This document shows, piece after piece, positions 8,168-17,810 of a stretch of 64,000 nucleotides of DNA. Below the pieces are notes generated by a model. It was not told the origin of the DNA and did not search any database. It saw nothing but the letters and a program-made list of their open reading frames with translations. The position numbers were made by a program, and so were the translations under genes. Positions within the stretch are counted from its first letter, which is position 1; every line of letters starts with the position of its first letter. The DNA is taken from assembly GCF_044761665.1 (NCBI RefSeq), contig NZ_JBIWCW010000001.1, positions 248,001 through 312,000 of the forward strand, read 5' to 3'. The DNA comes from Peribacillus sp044761665. Its GTDB lineage: Bacteria; Bacillota; Bacilli; Bacillales; DSM-1321.

Positions 8168-10309
8168 ATGCATGAAAAACTGTTTGCCTTAGACATTGGA
8201 ACGCGTTCCGTTGTTGGAATTATATTAGAAAAAGAACAGGAAAGCTATAATATAATCGATATTTTATCAGAAGAGCACTCAGAACGTGCCATGCTGGACG
8301 GGCAAATCCACGATGTATTAGCAGTAGCCAAGGTCATTTCCCACATTAAGCTCAAACTGGAGGCAACGCACGGACCCTTAAGACAGGTTTCCGTCGCCGC
8401 AGCCGGAAGGGCATTAAAAACGGAACGGGCGAAGATGTCCATCGATATCGTTGGCAAACCGATGCTGACTCATGATGATGTCCTCCACCTCGAATTCAGT
8501 GCTGTCCAGGAAGCACAGGCCCTCGTAGCCGAACAATCAGACTCCCAATCCGTTTATTATTGTGTTGGTTATTCGGTTTTATACTATCGCCTGGATGGAC
8601 AGGAAATCGGAAGTCTAATTGATCAGAGCGGTATGGAAGCATCTGTCGAAATCATTGCCACTTTCCTTCCGAAAGTCGTCGTGGAGTCCCTTTTGGCTGC
8701 TTTAAAAAGATCTGATTTGGAAATGCAGGCTCTTACGTTGGAACCAATTGCTGCAATCAATGTCCTGATCCCCCCGTCCATGCGTCGCTTGAATGTTGCT
8801 TTGGTCGATATTGGTGCAGGGACATCCGATATCGCCTTGACGGATTCCGGTACCATCATTGCTTATGGAATGGTCCCGATCGCCGGAGATGAAATCACGG
8901 AGGCCATTAGCGACCACCTCCTCCTAGATTTCCCGCTCGCGGAAAAGGCGAAAAGGGAGCTACTGGATCAAGATTCAATAACGGTCACCGATATCCTTGG
9001 ATTTTCGACTGATCTTGCCAGGAGTGATATTATCGAGCATATTCATCCTGCACTCGATAGATTGGCAGAAGCCATCAGTTCTGAAATTCTCGCCTTGAAT
9101 AATGAAAGCCCGCCAAAAGCGGTCATGCTTGTTGGAGGTGGGAGCCAGACGCCGGATTTGTGCCGACTTTTAGCTGAAAAATTAAACTTACCTAGTAACC
9201 GAGTCGCAATCCGGGGCACTGAGGCCATCCAGAACCTTCGCATTTCGACCACCATCCAAAATGGGCCTGAATTGGTCACGCCGATCGGCATTGCCATTGC
9301 CGCCGATAAAAATCCAATTCAATACTTGAGCATCACTGTTAACGGGCACCCCATCCGTTTGTTTGACATGAAACGAACATCAGTAGGCGATTGCCTGCTC
9401 ACTGCGGGTATTAGAATGAGTCATTTATATGGAAAACCGGGCATGGCCAAAATCGTCCATATCAATGGAAAGCAATTTACCCTTCCCGGAAAGCACGGAA
9501 AAAAAGCGCTCATTACCTTAAACGGGGTGGAAGCTTCCTTGGACGATGCTGTGAAGAATGGAGACGTCATCGTAACCTCAAAAGGGGAAGATGGTGAACC
9601 GGCCATTTTGCGTATACTCGATGTACTAGATGACATCCCTAGAAAAAAAGTGGTCCTTAACGGTACAGAGTATACCATTGAGGCTTCCATTACTAGAAAT
9701 GGGAAAGCAGCGACCGTTCATGAATTCATAGAGGATCATGACCAAATAACTTGCCGTATGCCCGTAACGATCCTAGAGTTGCTCAAAGAGCTTCACCTAT
9801 CCGAATTACTCACTTGCCTTGAACCGTTTTCTTTTAAATTAAATGGAAAACCATTTCTGCTGCCCTCCTGGATTGGGGAAATCAGTAAAAATGGACTTGC
9901 AACTAAACTGTCGTATTCCTTTGAAGATGCAGATAATATTGAACTGGTCAGTCCGCCCCTTCCTACACTAAGCGATGTGATGGAAGTTTTACAGATTGAG
10001 GATACCTTGAACATACCTGTTTTTTTCGAAGGCAAACAAGTCATCCTCACCAAGAAACTGACTGAAATCCGTCGGGGCGAGGAATTATTAAAAGATACGG
10101 ACATCATTCACCCAAATGATGATCTCACAATGATTGAACGTAAAGCGGAACCGTTTATTTTCCAGGACCTTTTCCGCCATGTGGAAATCTTCATGCCTAC
10201 AACAGGAAACAGCCGTTTCATCCTCATTAAAAATGAGCAGGAAACTACTTTTTACGATGAAATTTCTCCTGGCGATCAATTAAAAATCCTTTGGCCTACC
10301 AATATTTAA
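8168..10309 (+). CDS. FtsA/PilM-like actin-fold ATPase with long beta-rich C-terminal extension
   Basis: About residues 1-375 are an actin/HSP70-fold ATPase of the FtsA/PilM type: phosphate-1 loop ALDIGTRSVVG (6-16), phosphate-2 VDIGAGTSDIA, and adenosine motif MLVGGGSQTP. Residues about 380-713 have no domain I can name. They contain recurring elements of the form V-x-hNG (ITVNG, VHINGK, ITLNGV, VVLNGT, FKLNGK), each followed by short helical and strand segments, suggesting several small beta-grasp-like modules. No membrane segment or FtsA C-terminal amphipathic helix is visible. The start chosen is ATG 8168, six bases after AAGAAGGTG, rather than the in-frame GTG inside that site. Bacillaceae homologues are annotated as cell division FtsA or PilM; the function is unknown. 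It stands alone and ends at a strong hairpin. Confidence 0.8.
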   Translation: MHEKLFALDIGTRSVVGIILEKEQESYNIIDILSEEHSERAMLDGQIHDVLAVAKVISHIKLKLEATHGPLRQVSVAAAGRALKTERAKMSIDIVGKPMLTHDDVLHLEFSAVQEAQALVAEQSDSQSVYYCVGYSVLYYRLDGQEIGSLIDQSGMEASVEIIATFLPKVVVESLLAALKRSDLEMQALTLEPIAAINVLIPPSMRRLNVALVDIGAGTSDIALTDSGTIIAYGMVPIAGDEITEAISDHLLLDFPLAEKAKRELLDQDSITVTDILGFSTDLARSDIIEHIHPALDRLAEAISSEILALNNESPPKAVMLVGGGSQTPDLCRLLAEKLNLPSNRVAIRGTEAIQNLRISTTIQNGPELVTPIGIAIAADKNPIQYLSITVNGHPIRLFDMKRTSVGDCLLTAGIRMSHLYGKPGMAKIVHINGKQFTLPGKHGKKALITLNGVEASLDDAVKNGDVIVTSKGEDGEPAILRILDVLDDIPRKKVVLNGTEYTIEASITRNGKAATVHEFIEDHDQITCRMPVTILELLKELHLSELLTCLEPFSFKLNGKPFLLPSWIGEISKNGLATKLSYSFEDADNIELVSPPLPTLSDVMEVLQIEDTLNIPVFFEGKQVILTKKLTEIRRGEELLKDTDIIHPNDDLTMIERKAEPFIFQDLFRHVEIFMPTTGNSRFILIKNEQETTFYDEISPGDQLKILWPTNI

Positions 10310-10341
10310 CAGGGACTGCTCTCATACGTACCCAGGTCATC

Positions 10342-10388
10342 AAAAAAAGAGGCAGAAATGTTGGTCAGTCAACGTTTCTGCCTCTTAC
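10342..10388. terminator. Terminator hairpin related to the repeat-element core
   Basis: Stem GAGGCAGAAA.GTTG / CAAC.TTTCTGCCTC lies between convergent genes, with an A-run on the left. The stem sequence is the same as the central hairpin of the inverted-repeat elements at 35.1 and 44.7 kb, without their outer arms. Confidence 0.8.
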
Positions 10389-10423
10389 TATTTGTTCGCT
10401 TACCGATAAATTACTCTTTAAAG

Positions 10424-10750
10424 CTATTTAGAAACCACTTTGTCTAAAGAGTCATATGTAATGCGCCAATGGGATTCATTCCATGCAGGCTTGCCATTTT
10501 CAAAAAGTATGGCTTGCGGTGATTGATGTTTGATTTCATAGGTTTCTGCCACATGGTTGGAAAGCGGGCGCGCTTCTTGCACGGCTAAGTAGGCCGTTTT
10601 CACCTGTGGGTGCTCTTCGACGTATTTTTGATAGTGATCAAAAGCCTCTGCGCTTACTGGGCAAGTTAGGCTATGCTTAAAAAGTAAAAACATATCCTCT
10701 TCCACAAGCTTATTAAATTGTTCTTCTGTTTCTATTTTAGTGATTGTCAT
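10424..10750 (-). CDS. ytxJ: Bacilliredoxin BrxC-type monothiol thioredoxin-like protein
   Basis: A small thioredoxin-fold protein of 108 residues with the motif TCPVS (about 30-34), the single-cysteine site of the YtxJ/BrxC family. In B. subtilis it takes part in removing bacillithiol from proteins after oxidative stress. The cis-proline region (QAIL) and the ARPLSN segment are typical. The start is the ATG eight bases after AAAGGGGT. It follows ytxH, but a strong hairpin lies between the two genes, so its expression may be partly uncoupled from ytxGH. Confidence 0.9.
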   Translation of the reverse strand: MTITKIETEEQFNKLVEEDMFLLFKHSLTCPVSAEAFDHYQKYVEEHPQVKTAYLAVQEARPLSNHVAETYEIKHQSPQAILFENGKPAWNESHWRITYDSLDKVVSK

Positions 10751-10775
10751 ATATGTTGACCCCTTTCGTTTCATG

Positions 10776-10818
10776 AAAAAAGACGATGAAGGTATCGTAC
10801 CACTTCATCGTCCTTTTT
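10776..10818 (-). terminator. Hairpin terminator after ytxH, before ytxJ
   Basis: The stem GACGATGAAG/CTTCATCGTC is followed on the minus strand by six T. It sits only about 30 bases before the ytxJ start, inside what is one operon in B. subtilis. Confidence 0.75.
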
Positions 10819-10866
10819 AACAATTTTCAGCATACCTTCGCAATTATCGAGCGACTGAAGCATCCA

Positions 10867-11460
10867 TTATTTTTTTAATTTATTTTCCGTTTCATCGAAA
10901 GCCTTTTTTGCTTCATCCAGTTTTAATTTTGCTGTATTTTTGTTTCCGCTAGTTGGATCTGCTTGAGTAGTTTTTGACTTATTGTCTTTACCATCAGTCA
11001 TATTTGTTTCCACGGATACGATTTCCGCATCGGAAGTTCCCGTTACATCAATATCCTTATTGCTAGAGTTTGTAGTATCATCAGCTGCATCGTCTTTTCC
11101 TGTTTTTAGGTTCTTCACTTTATTGACAATATCTGAAGATTTACTAGAAACCAACTCAGTGACCGTTCCTGTTTTTTCTTTAGCGGTATCAGCCAAAACC
11201 GTACCTTTTTCCATTGCGGCTTGTCTTAGCTTCTCTGTTTTTTCGGAAAGGCTCTTAGTTTTCTCGGAAAGGCTCTTAGCTTGCTCGTTGAAGTCACTTC
11301 TTAATTCCTTACCTGTCTTCGGCGCCATGAATAAAGCGGTAGCCGCTCCGATCATTCCGCCGATTAAGGCGCCAATCATAAAGTCCTTCGAATTGATGGA
11401 ATCGCGAGCTTCCTCATATGATTTTTGATATTCGCTTGTAGGATATTCTTTTTGAGTCAT
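10867..11460 (-). CDS. ytxH: YtxH-family general stress protein
   Basis: A 197-residue protein with one hydrophobic, glycine-rich membrane segment (about 28-47; MIGALIGGMIGAATALFMAP) followed by GKELR, the YtxH domain signature. It then has a long Lys/Glu/Ser-rich, probably coiled or disordered tail with a tandem repeat of SLSEKTK (about 60-75). B. subtilis YtxH is a sigma-B-dependent stress protein of unknown mechanism. The start follows AAAGGAGA. It is second in ytxG-ytxH(-ytxJ). The tail is longer than I recall for B. subtilis. Confidence 0.9.
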   Translation of the reverse strand: MTQKEYPTSEYQKSYEEARDSINSKDFMIGALIGGMIGAATALFMAPKTGKELRSDFNEQAKSLSEKTKSLSEKTEKLRQAAMEKGTVLADTAKEKTGTVTELVSSKSSDIVNKVKNLKTGKDDAADDTTNSSNKDIDVTGTSDAEIVSVETNMTDGKDNKSKTTQADPTSGNKNTAKLKLDEAKKAFDETENKLKK

Positions 11461-11508
11461 GTAACATTCTCCTTTCGATTTTCAGATATTTTTTAATTGA
11501 CCTGGATC

Positions 11509-12018
11509 TTAAGATCTAGAGCGTAAAAATCTTTTTTTAGGTAAGTTATCTGTTTCTAGCGCTTCTCTTTCTATCTCTGCCTGTTCATAGGCCGATGGAG
11601 CAGATTGTTTGTTTCTCATTTTCCATTTATCCCGAATTTCCATCGCCACGTTACTCCATTGAACGATTTGGGAAATTCGTTCTTGATTGTTATCGATTTC
11701 TGCTTGCACTTTATTAGAAACCTTTTGAACAGATGTATTAAAGCTAGAGATGGAAGTCCCTACTTCTTTCACTGCATCCACCACTGTGTTCAGGTTTTCT
11801 GATTTTTGTTGCAAGTCTTCAGCTAACGAGTTTGTTTTATGTAGTAACTGGGTAGTTTCAACCGTTATGCCTTGCATTTGGCCTTCAAGTCCTGTAAGCG
11901 TCCGGGCAACGCTGTCCAAGGTAGTTTGTAGTGATGTGAGTACCTTTGTTAAGAAGATAACAAGGACTAAGAAAGCGATTGCTGCCACTGCAGCACTTAC
12001 GTATAATATGATCTCCAT
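11509..12018 (-). CDS. ytxG: DUF948 membrane protein YtxG
   Basis: A 169-residue protein with an N-terminal transmembrane helix (about 3-25; ILYVSAAVAAIAFLVLVIFL). A long coiled-coil region of the DUF948 type follows (about 28-125), with heptad-like spacing in TLDSVARTLTGLEGQM and LAEDLQQKSENLNTVV. The start is the ATG five bases after CGGAGGTG; an in-frame ATG nine codons upstream lies before that site. First gene of the ytxGHJ stress group. A sigma-B-like promoter lies upstream. The molecular role is unknown. Confidence 0.88.
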   Translation of the reverse strand: MEIILYVSAAVAAIAFLVLVIFLTKVLTSLQTTLDSVARTLTGLEGQMQGITVETTQLLHKTNSLAEDLQQKSENLNTVVDAVKEVGTSISSFNTSVQKVSNKVQAEIDNNQERISQIVQWSNVAMEIRDKWKMRNKQSAPSAYEQAEIEREALETDNLPKKRFLRSRS

Positions 12019-12068
12019 TGGAACACCTCCGAAAAAAATCGACATATTTAGTAGCTGTTAGTTATTAA

Positions 12069-12093
12069 TTACCCCTTCCCTATTATTATAAAC
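12069..12093 (-). promoter_or_regulatory. Sigma-B-like promoter of ytxG
   Basis: The minus strand reads GTTTAT, 13 bases, GGGTAA. Each box differs by one base from the general-stress consensus GTTTAA/GGGTAT. It lies 50-75 bases before ytxG, whose B. subtilis orthologue is sigma-B controlled. Confidence 0.55.
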
Positions 12094-12240
12094 GTATTTA
12101 TTTTTTGAATATACCCTATCTATACCTGTTCTGGAAATATTGTTAGCGAAAATTTCGACAAATCGGGACCTATGGATGAAATTCCAGGAGTAAATCAGGT
12201 ATGATAGAATCATAAAACTAAATTAATGGAGGTATTCTAC

Positions 12241-13353
12241 ATGAAAGATCCTAGAATCGAAAAGCTTGCCCACAATTTGATAAATTATTCTGTGAAACTT
12301 CAAAAAGGCGAAAAAATCTTAATTGAAAACTTCGGATTGCAGCGTGAACTTGTTAACGCTCTTGTGAAAGAAGCCTATGCAGCTGATGGTTACCCTTTTG
12401 TCCTCTTAAAGGACCATCAAGTGGATCGCACCTTGTTGATGGGTGCCCAGGAAGAGCAATACAAGATGATGGGTGAATTCGAAGCGAACGTGATGAGCCA
12501 GATGGATGCTTATATCGGGCTTCGTGCCGGGGATAATATCAATGAGCAATCCGACGTACCTGCAGATAAAGTGTCACTCCATGGTCAAACGATCGGAAAA
12601 GTACATAGAAACATCCGCGTACCGAAAACGAAATGGGTCGTGCTTCGCTACCCGACAAATTCTATGGCTCAATTGGCCAAAATGAGTACGGAAGCATTCG
12701 AAGACTTCTACTTTGAAGTTTGCAACCTCGACTATGGCAAAATGAGTGAAGCGATGGATAGCCTTGTTGCCTTAATGGATAGAACGGATAAAGTCCGCTT
12801 AACTGGTCCCGGAACAGACTTAACCTTCTCCATAAAAGACATTAAAGCCATTAAATGTGCTGGTGAACTGAACATTCCTGATGGTGAGGTGTACACGGCC
12901 CCCGTTAAGGATTCGATTAATGGAGTAATTGCCTACAATACCCCATCTCCTTATCAGGGTTTTACTTTTGAAAACGTGAAGTTAACATTCAAGGATGGGA
13001 AAATTGTTGAGGCGGTAGCCAATGATACTGAACGCATCAACAAAATCTTTGATACAGATCAAGGCGCACGTTATGTCGGTGAGTTTGCGATTGGTGTCAA
13101 TCCTTATATTCTACATCCAATGCAGGATATCCTCTTTGATGAAAAAATTGATGGAAGTTTTCATTTCACACCCGGGCAATGTTATGATGATGCCTTCAAT
13201 GGGAACCATTCAAACATCCATTGGGATTTAGTCAACATCCAACGCCCTGAATACGGTGGAGGGGAAATCTATTTTGACGATGTACTGATTCGTAAAGATG
13301 GACGTTTTGTCATACCAGAACTTGAATCATTGAATCCAGAAAATTTAAAATGA
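12241..13353 (+). CDS. M29-family aminopeptidase (AmpS/PepS/aminopeptidase T-like)
   Basis: A metal-dependent cytosolic exopeptidase of the thermophilic aminopeptidase family (M29), 370 residues. Visible features are the N-terminal LAHNLINYSVKLQKGEKILI, a central GTDLTF-containing barrel, and the C-terminal metal-ligand region FHFTPGQCYDDAFNGNHSNI with HWDLV and FDDVLI. The start is the ATG after GGAGGT. It is slightly shorter than AmpS of B. subtilis (about 410), as in the PepS-like subgroup. It is monocistronic and converges on murC across a shared terminator. Confidence 0.88.
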   Translation: MKDPRIEKLAHNLINYSVKLQKGEKILIENFGLQRELVNALVKEAYAADGYPFVLLKDHQVDRTLLMGAQEEQYKMMGEFEANVMSQMDAYIGLRAGDNINEQSDVPADKVSLHGQTIGKVHRNIRVPKTKWVVLRYPTNSMAQLAKMSTEAFEDFYFEVCNLDYGKMSEAMDSLVALMDRTDKVRLTGPGTDLTFSIKDIKAIKCAGELNIPDGEVYTAPVKDSINGVIAYNTPSPYQGFTFENVKLTFKDGKIVEAVANDTERINKIFDTDQGARYVGEFAIGVNPYILHPMQDILFDEKIDGSFHFTPGQCYDDAFNGNHSNIHWDLVNIQRPEYGGGEIYFDDVLIRKDGRFVIPELESLNPENLK

Positions 13354-13370
13354 CTTGAATGTATCGCATA

Positions 13371-13409
13371 AAAAAATGACCAACCTGCTAATCAGGTTGG
13401 TCATTTTTT
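13371..13409. terminator. Bidirectional terminator between the M29 aminopeptidase gene and murC
   Basis: Perfect 12-base stem (AATGACCAACCTG pairing with CAGGTTGGTCATT) with A-run and T-run on either side. It overlaps the murC stop codon by two bases. Confidence 0.9.
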
Positions 13410-14712
13410 AGTTAACTTGCAGTGACTCCTCATAGGCAGCCTGGAATTTTTGAATATCCCCTGCACCCATGAATAATACGACACTATTTTTATGTTTTTT
13501 CAATTGTTCTGTTGTTTCCTCCGTAATAAGCTCGGCACCAGGAATTTTCTCCTGAAGGTCTTCAATCGATAACTTTCCATGATGTTCACGGGCTGATCCA
13601 AAGATTTCACATAAGTATACTTTATCAGCTAGGTTTAAACTGTCAGCAAACTCATCCAGAAATGTTTGTGTTCTTGAGAATGTATGTGGTTGGAAGACCG
13701 CAACAATTTCACGCTCTGGATATTTTTGTCGTGCTGAGTCAACGGTTGCTGAAATCTCAGTAGGGTGATGTGCATAATCATCAATGATGATTTGACTTTC
13801 GATTTCCTTTTCGGAGAACCGGCGTTTTACGCCTTCAAAAGTCAGTAACTGAGCCTTTACGGCTTCCGTATCCAAGTTTTCATATTTACAAAGTGCAATG
13901 ACGCCTAAAGCATTCAACACACTATGCTTGCCGAAAGTAGGAATCGTGAATGTATCATAATACGTATTTCTCACATTCACATCGAATGTCGTCCCTTCCG
14001 GAGTCACTGTAACATTTTTCGCTTGGAAATCGTTACCTTCCGCAAATCCGTAAAAAATGACCGGCACTTTTGCTTGAATATGCGGCAAATGCTCGTCGTC
14101 CCCGCATGCAATGATCCCTTTATTGACTTGTAGGGCCATCGTTTGGAATGCCTCGAACACGTCTTCCACATTTGCATAGTAATCTGGATGATCGAAGTCA
14201 ATGTTCGTCATGATGGCATAATCAGGATAATAAGAAAGGAAGTGACGGCGGTATTCACATGCTTCAAATACGAAGTAAGTAGAATCCACGATTCCTTTTC
14301 CCGTTCCATCCCCAATCAGGTAGGATGTTGGTTTGGCACCACCCATGACATGGGCCAGCAAACCTGTTGTCGACGTTTTACCATGTGCACCGGTAACGGC
14401 AACACTTGTAAAGGTCTTCATGAAATCACCAAGAAAACGGTGATACCGGATAACTGGTAAACCAAGTTCCACTGCCTTCACGATTTCCGGATGGGAATCC
14501 GGGAACGCGTTACCTGCAATGATGGTCATGCCAGGTTGAATGTTTTCCTCGTTGAAAGGAAGGATTTTAATTCCAGCTTTTTCTAACGCTATTTGTGTAA
14601 AGAATACTTTTTCATAGTCGGAACCTTGCACTTGAATATTCATATCATGCAATATTTGAGCTAGAGCACTCATTCCCGAACCTTTAATACCCACAAAATG
14701 GTAAGCAGTCAT
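13408..14712 (-). CDS. murC: UDP-N-acetylmuramate--L-alanine ligase
   Basis: Adds L-Ala to UDP-MurNAc, the first peptide step of peptidoglycan precursor synthesis. The 434 residues show the N-terminal Rossmann domain (YHFVGIKGSGMSALAQ), the ATP loop VTGAHGKTSTTG (about 105-117), the metal-binding ACEYRRHFL region, and the C-terminal domain with DDYAHHPTEI. The start is the ATG six bases after GGTGGAGG. In this lineage it follows sftA in the same orientation, with about 280 bases between, so it probably has its own promoter. Confidence 0.97.
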   Translation of the reverse strand: MTAYHFVGIKGSGMSALAQILHDMNIQVQGSDYEKVFFTQIALEKAGIKILPFNEENIQPGMTIIAGNAFPDSHPEIVKAVELGLPVIRYHRFLGDFMKTFTSVAVTGAHGKTSTTGLLAHVMGGAKPTSYLIGDGTGKGIVDSTYFVFEACEYRRHFLSYYPDYAIMTNIDFDHPDYYANVEDVFEAFQTMALQVNKGIIACGDDEHLPHIQAKVPVIFYGFAEGNDFQAKNVTVTPEGTTFDVNVRNTYYDTFTIPTFGKHSVLNALGVIALCKYENLDTEAVKAQLLTFEGVKRRFSEKEIESQIIIDDYAHHPTEISATVDSARQKYPEREIVAVFQPHTFSRTQTFLDEFADSLNLADKVYLCEIFGSAREHHGKLSIEDLQEKIPGAELITEETTEQLKKHKNSVVLFMGAGDIQKFQAAYEESLQVN

Positions 14713-14993
14713 ATAACGAACCTCCACCAATCGTCTATCTGTATGACAGTATATGACGTCATCTTTTATTTGTTTTTCATTACGAAACTTGCCCGAACTG
14801 TGATTTTCGCCTAGGTTTTATACGTAATTTTTATATTAATCATCGACAAAAATATATTATATCACCTTTTGAACCATTCATCCATGTCAGGGAGATACCA
14901 ATTTATCAAATCATTGGCTTTTCCATTCCCTAGGCTTTAAAATTTGTGATTTCGCCCTTCACATTATATACAGAATCCTATTGATAGGTTCTC

Positions 14994-17810
14994 TTAATTC
15001 ACGTGTAAAAATTCAAGTTCTTCCTCTGTGATCAATACATCACGCGGTCTGCTGCCCCTTGATTCGGAAACCACGCCCTGTTGTTCCATCATTTCTATAA
15101 GACGGGCTGCACGGTTGTATCCCACCCGAAAACGCCTTTGGACACTGGACGCAGAAGCGGCTTGCTGATGAACGACAAATTCACATGCCTCAAAGAACAA
15201 CTCGTCCGCTTCTTCCGTCACTTGAGCACGATTCAATAAATCTTCTTGCTCGAATAAATACTTTGGCTTCTGTTCCAACTTAACATGATTGACGACTTGA
15301 TCGATTTCTTCATCGCTCACGAACGTTCCTTGCAGGCGCACAGTCTTTGATGAACCGTTCTCTGCAAACAACATATCCCCTCTTCCCAACAGCTTCTCTG
15401 CCCCACCACTGTCGATGATCGTACGTGAGTCGACTTGGGAAGAAACCGAAAAAGCGATTCGTGTCGGGATATTGGCCTTGATTAAACCTGTAATGACATC
15501 GACAGACGGACGCTGTGTCGCCACAATCAAATGAATGCCACAAGCGCGGGCTTTTTGGGCAATGCGGCAAATCGCTTCCTCGACATCTGCCGGGGACATC
15601 ATCATTAAATCGGCCAGTTCATCAATGATGACTAAGATATAGGGAAGTTTATTGGAATATTGTCCAGCTTTTTCAGCTTGATCATTGAATCGGCTAATAT
15701 CCCTGACGCCCGCATGGACAAATAGCTCATACCGTCGTTCCATTTCCTCAACTGCCCATTTTAAAGCTGCTGTTGCAGCCTTTACATCCGTAATGACCGG
15801 GCTGACCAAATGGGGAATCTGGTTATAAGGAGCAAGTTCAACCATTTTCGGATCGATTAACAACAATTTCAGTTCCTGTGGCGTAGCTTTATACAGCAAA
15901 CTAACCAACATCGTATTGATGCACACACTTTTCCCTGACCCCGTTTGACCTGCAATCAGGCCATGCGGCATCTTTCTTAAATCCGTTATGATCGGTTGGC
16001 CCGATATATCCAATCCCAGTGCAACGGCGAGCGGAGATTCATGCTCTTGAAATTCAGTACTCTCCAAAACCTCACGCAAAAATACCGGCTTGCTTTTCCT
16101 GTTCGGAATTTCAATGCCAATGGTGTGCTTTCCTGGAATCGGGGCCTCCATGCGCATATCCTGAGCAGCTAGACTTAATTTGATATCATCCATCAGGTTC
16201 GTCACTTTATTCACTTTCACGCCTGGTTCCGGATGTACCTCGAAGCGAGTGACTGCCGGTCCTTGTGTCACATTGACCACTTTTGCCCGGACATTGAAGT
16301 TCTTCAGAGTCTCATCTAACAAGACCGTTTGCTCTTCCAGCCACTCATCATCATGTTCAGCATACGTGGGCGGCGTCAATAACTCGATTTTCGGGAACAC
16401 ATAATAGGGATTTTCCTCTTCTTCCAAAGTCTCAAATGGTTCCGGGATGGCAGGCTTGTCTTCCATAGGCTCGCGGGGAACCATCCCTTCTCTTTCCTCG
16501 TGTGCCATATCATTCACTTCAGGAATAATCGGGATAACGGGCCCCTCGTTTGTCTTTACTGTTGATACACCCTCACGGATCATTGTCTTTACTGGTTCAT
16601 CGTGAGATTCCTCGGTCTTTTGCGGTTCCGTTGTATCAGTTCGTTGTTGAACTGTATTTTCCACGACCTGCACTTCTGTAGCATCCGGAACAAGTTCATC
16701 TTCCTCCATTGCCCTTGCTGTTTCAGGCTTTTTTGCAGGCTTCCTTTCAACCGAGACTACTGCCCTCTCTGTTTCAAGGCTTTTTTTTTCCGTCTTCAAA
16801 CTATTTAGGAAGGTAGTCTTTTCCCGGTCCTGTTTTAACATCATCACATTAAATGGAATATGTTTTTTCTTACGAATTGGAATCTCTTCCGGTTGTGGTT
16901 CCACTTCCTCATCCAGGACAGGTGCAACGGTGGCTTGTTCTTCAATATATGCCGGTTTAGCTTCTTCCAAAGGCACTTCATCAGGGGTTACAACCGGTTC
17001 CATGATGCCTACCGCCACTTCCTGACCAAATTCCATGTGTCCTGTTCCCGGTTGGATAGCATCCTGCTTTAGCGGTTGTTCTGCTATGGAAACTTCCGGT
17101 TCGTTTGTTTCCTCTGGATCATTTTCCATATTTCGGCGTATATAGGCTGGGATCTCAGTAATGGCTTCTTCTTTTTTTTCTTCTATTTGTTCTGGTACAA
17201 GAACAGTAGGCTCAAGGGTCAATTCCTCGTAAGGCGCTTCTTTTATATCGTTTGGGATATACGATTGCGCAGGCGCTTCTTTTTTAAGAACGGGAAGTTT
17301 GCTCTCTAATTCATATTCGACTGATTTAACCACTTTTTTTTCCGGTCTACGAAATCCATAAACAGGTGAAGGAATTTCTGTCGGTCGGAATGGGGTATTA
17401 GATGGTATTATTTTTTGTGTAGCTATACGTTCTGCATTCTTTCGTTTCAGCTCGGGACTCTGCAGAGGTCTTTTTGATTCATGCGTATCCTTTTCCTGCT
17501 TATGTTCCCCATCTTCTCTTCTTTTTTCCCGAGGCTTTCGCTCACGTTTTTCCTTGTCAGGTATCAGGGGAAACTTAAACTCCCCTTTCGGATATTGAAA
17601 CAGGATTTTCGTATCCGGATCTTTTATCTGGGACATTTTTGCTACCGTTTGATTGTACGCTTCTATTTCTTCTTTCTTCGTTTTCGGAAGCTTGGAAAAA
17701 TCCATCGTCTTTAAAGTCTCTTCATCAATTGGTTCATCTATGATTATTTCTTCAATCTCAATAATTTCTTCTGCTTGGAACCACTTTTTCATTTTATTTA
17801 GCCATTTCAA
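14994..17810 (-). CDS. sftA: DNA translocase SftA (soluble FtsK/SpoIIIE-family ATPase)
   Basis: A 938-residue FtsK-type motor that moves DNA away from the closing septum before cell division. There is no N-terminal transmembrane segment, which marks SftA rather than SpoIIIE. Residues about 1-470 are acidic/proline-rich linker. The motor domain follows, with Walker A GQTGSGKSVCIN (about 620) and Walker B YILVIIDELADL. The C-terminal gamma winged-helix domain (about 870-935; SSVQRRFRVGYNRAARLIE) recognises polar DNA motifs. Three in-frame starts exist (GTG 17819, TTG 17810, ATG 17792); TTG fits best with GAAAGAG eight bases before it. B. subtilis SftA is 952 residues. Confidence 0.93.
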   Translation of the reverse strand: MKWLNKMKKWFQAEEIIEIEEIIIDEPIDEETLKTMDFSKLPKTKKEEIEAYNQTVAKMSQIKDPDTKILFQYPKGEFKFPLIPDKEKRERKPREKRREDGEHKQEKDTHESKRPLQSPELKRKNAERIATQKIIPSNTPFRPTEIPSPVYGFRRPEKKVVKSVEYELESKLPVLKKEAPAQSYIPNDIKEAPYEELTLEPTVLVPEQIEEKKEEAITEIPAYIRRNMENDPEETNEPEVSIAEQPLKQDAIQPGTGHMEFGQEVAVGIMEPVVTPDEVPLEEAKPAYIEEQATVAPVLDEEVEPQPEEIPIRKKKHIPFNVMMLKQDREKTTFLNSLKTEKKSLETERAVVSVERKPAKKPETARAMEEDELVPDATEVQVVENTVQQRTDTTEPQKTEESHDEPVKTMIREGVSTVKTNEGPVIPIIPEVNDMAHEEREGMVPREPMEDKPAIPEPFETLEEEENPYYVFPKIELLTPPTYAEHDDEWLEEQTVLLDETLKNFNVRAKVVNVTQGPAVTRFEVHPEPGVKVNKVTNLMDDIKLSLAAQDMRMEAPIPGKHTIGIEIPNRKSKPVFLREVLESTEFQEHESPLAVALGLDISGQPIITDLRKMPHGLIAGQTGSGKSVCINTMLVSLLYKATPQELKLLLIDPKMVELAPYNQIPHLVSPVITDVKAATAALKWAVEEMERRYELFVHAGVRDISRFNDQAEKAGQYSNKLPYILVIIDELADLMMMSPADVEEAICRIAQKARACGIHLIVATQRPSVDVITGLIKANIPTRIAFSVSSQVDSRTIIDSGGAEKLLGRGDMLFAENGSSKTVRLQGTFVSDEEIDQVVNHVKLEQKPKYLFEQEDLLNRAQVTEEADELFFEACEFVVHQQAASASSVQRRFRVGYNRAARLIEMMEQQGVVSESRGSRPRDVLITEEELEFLHVN

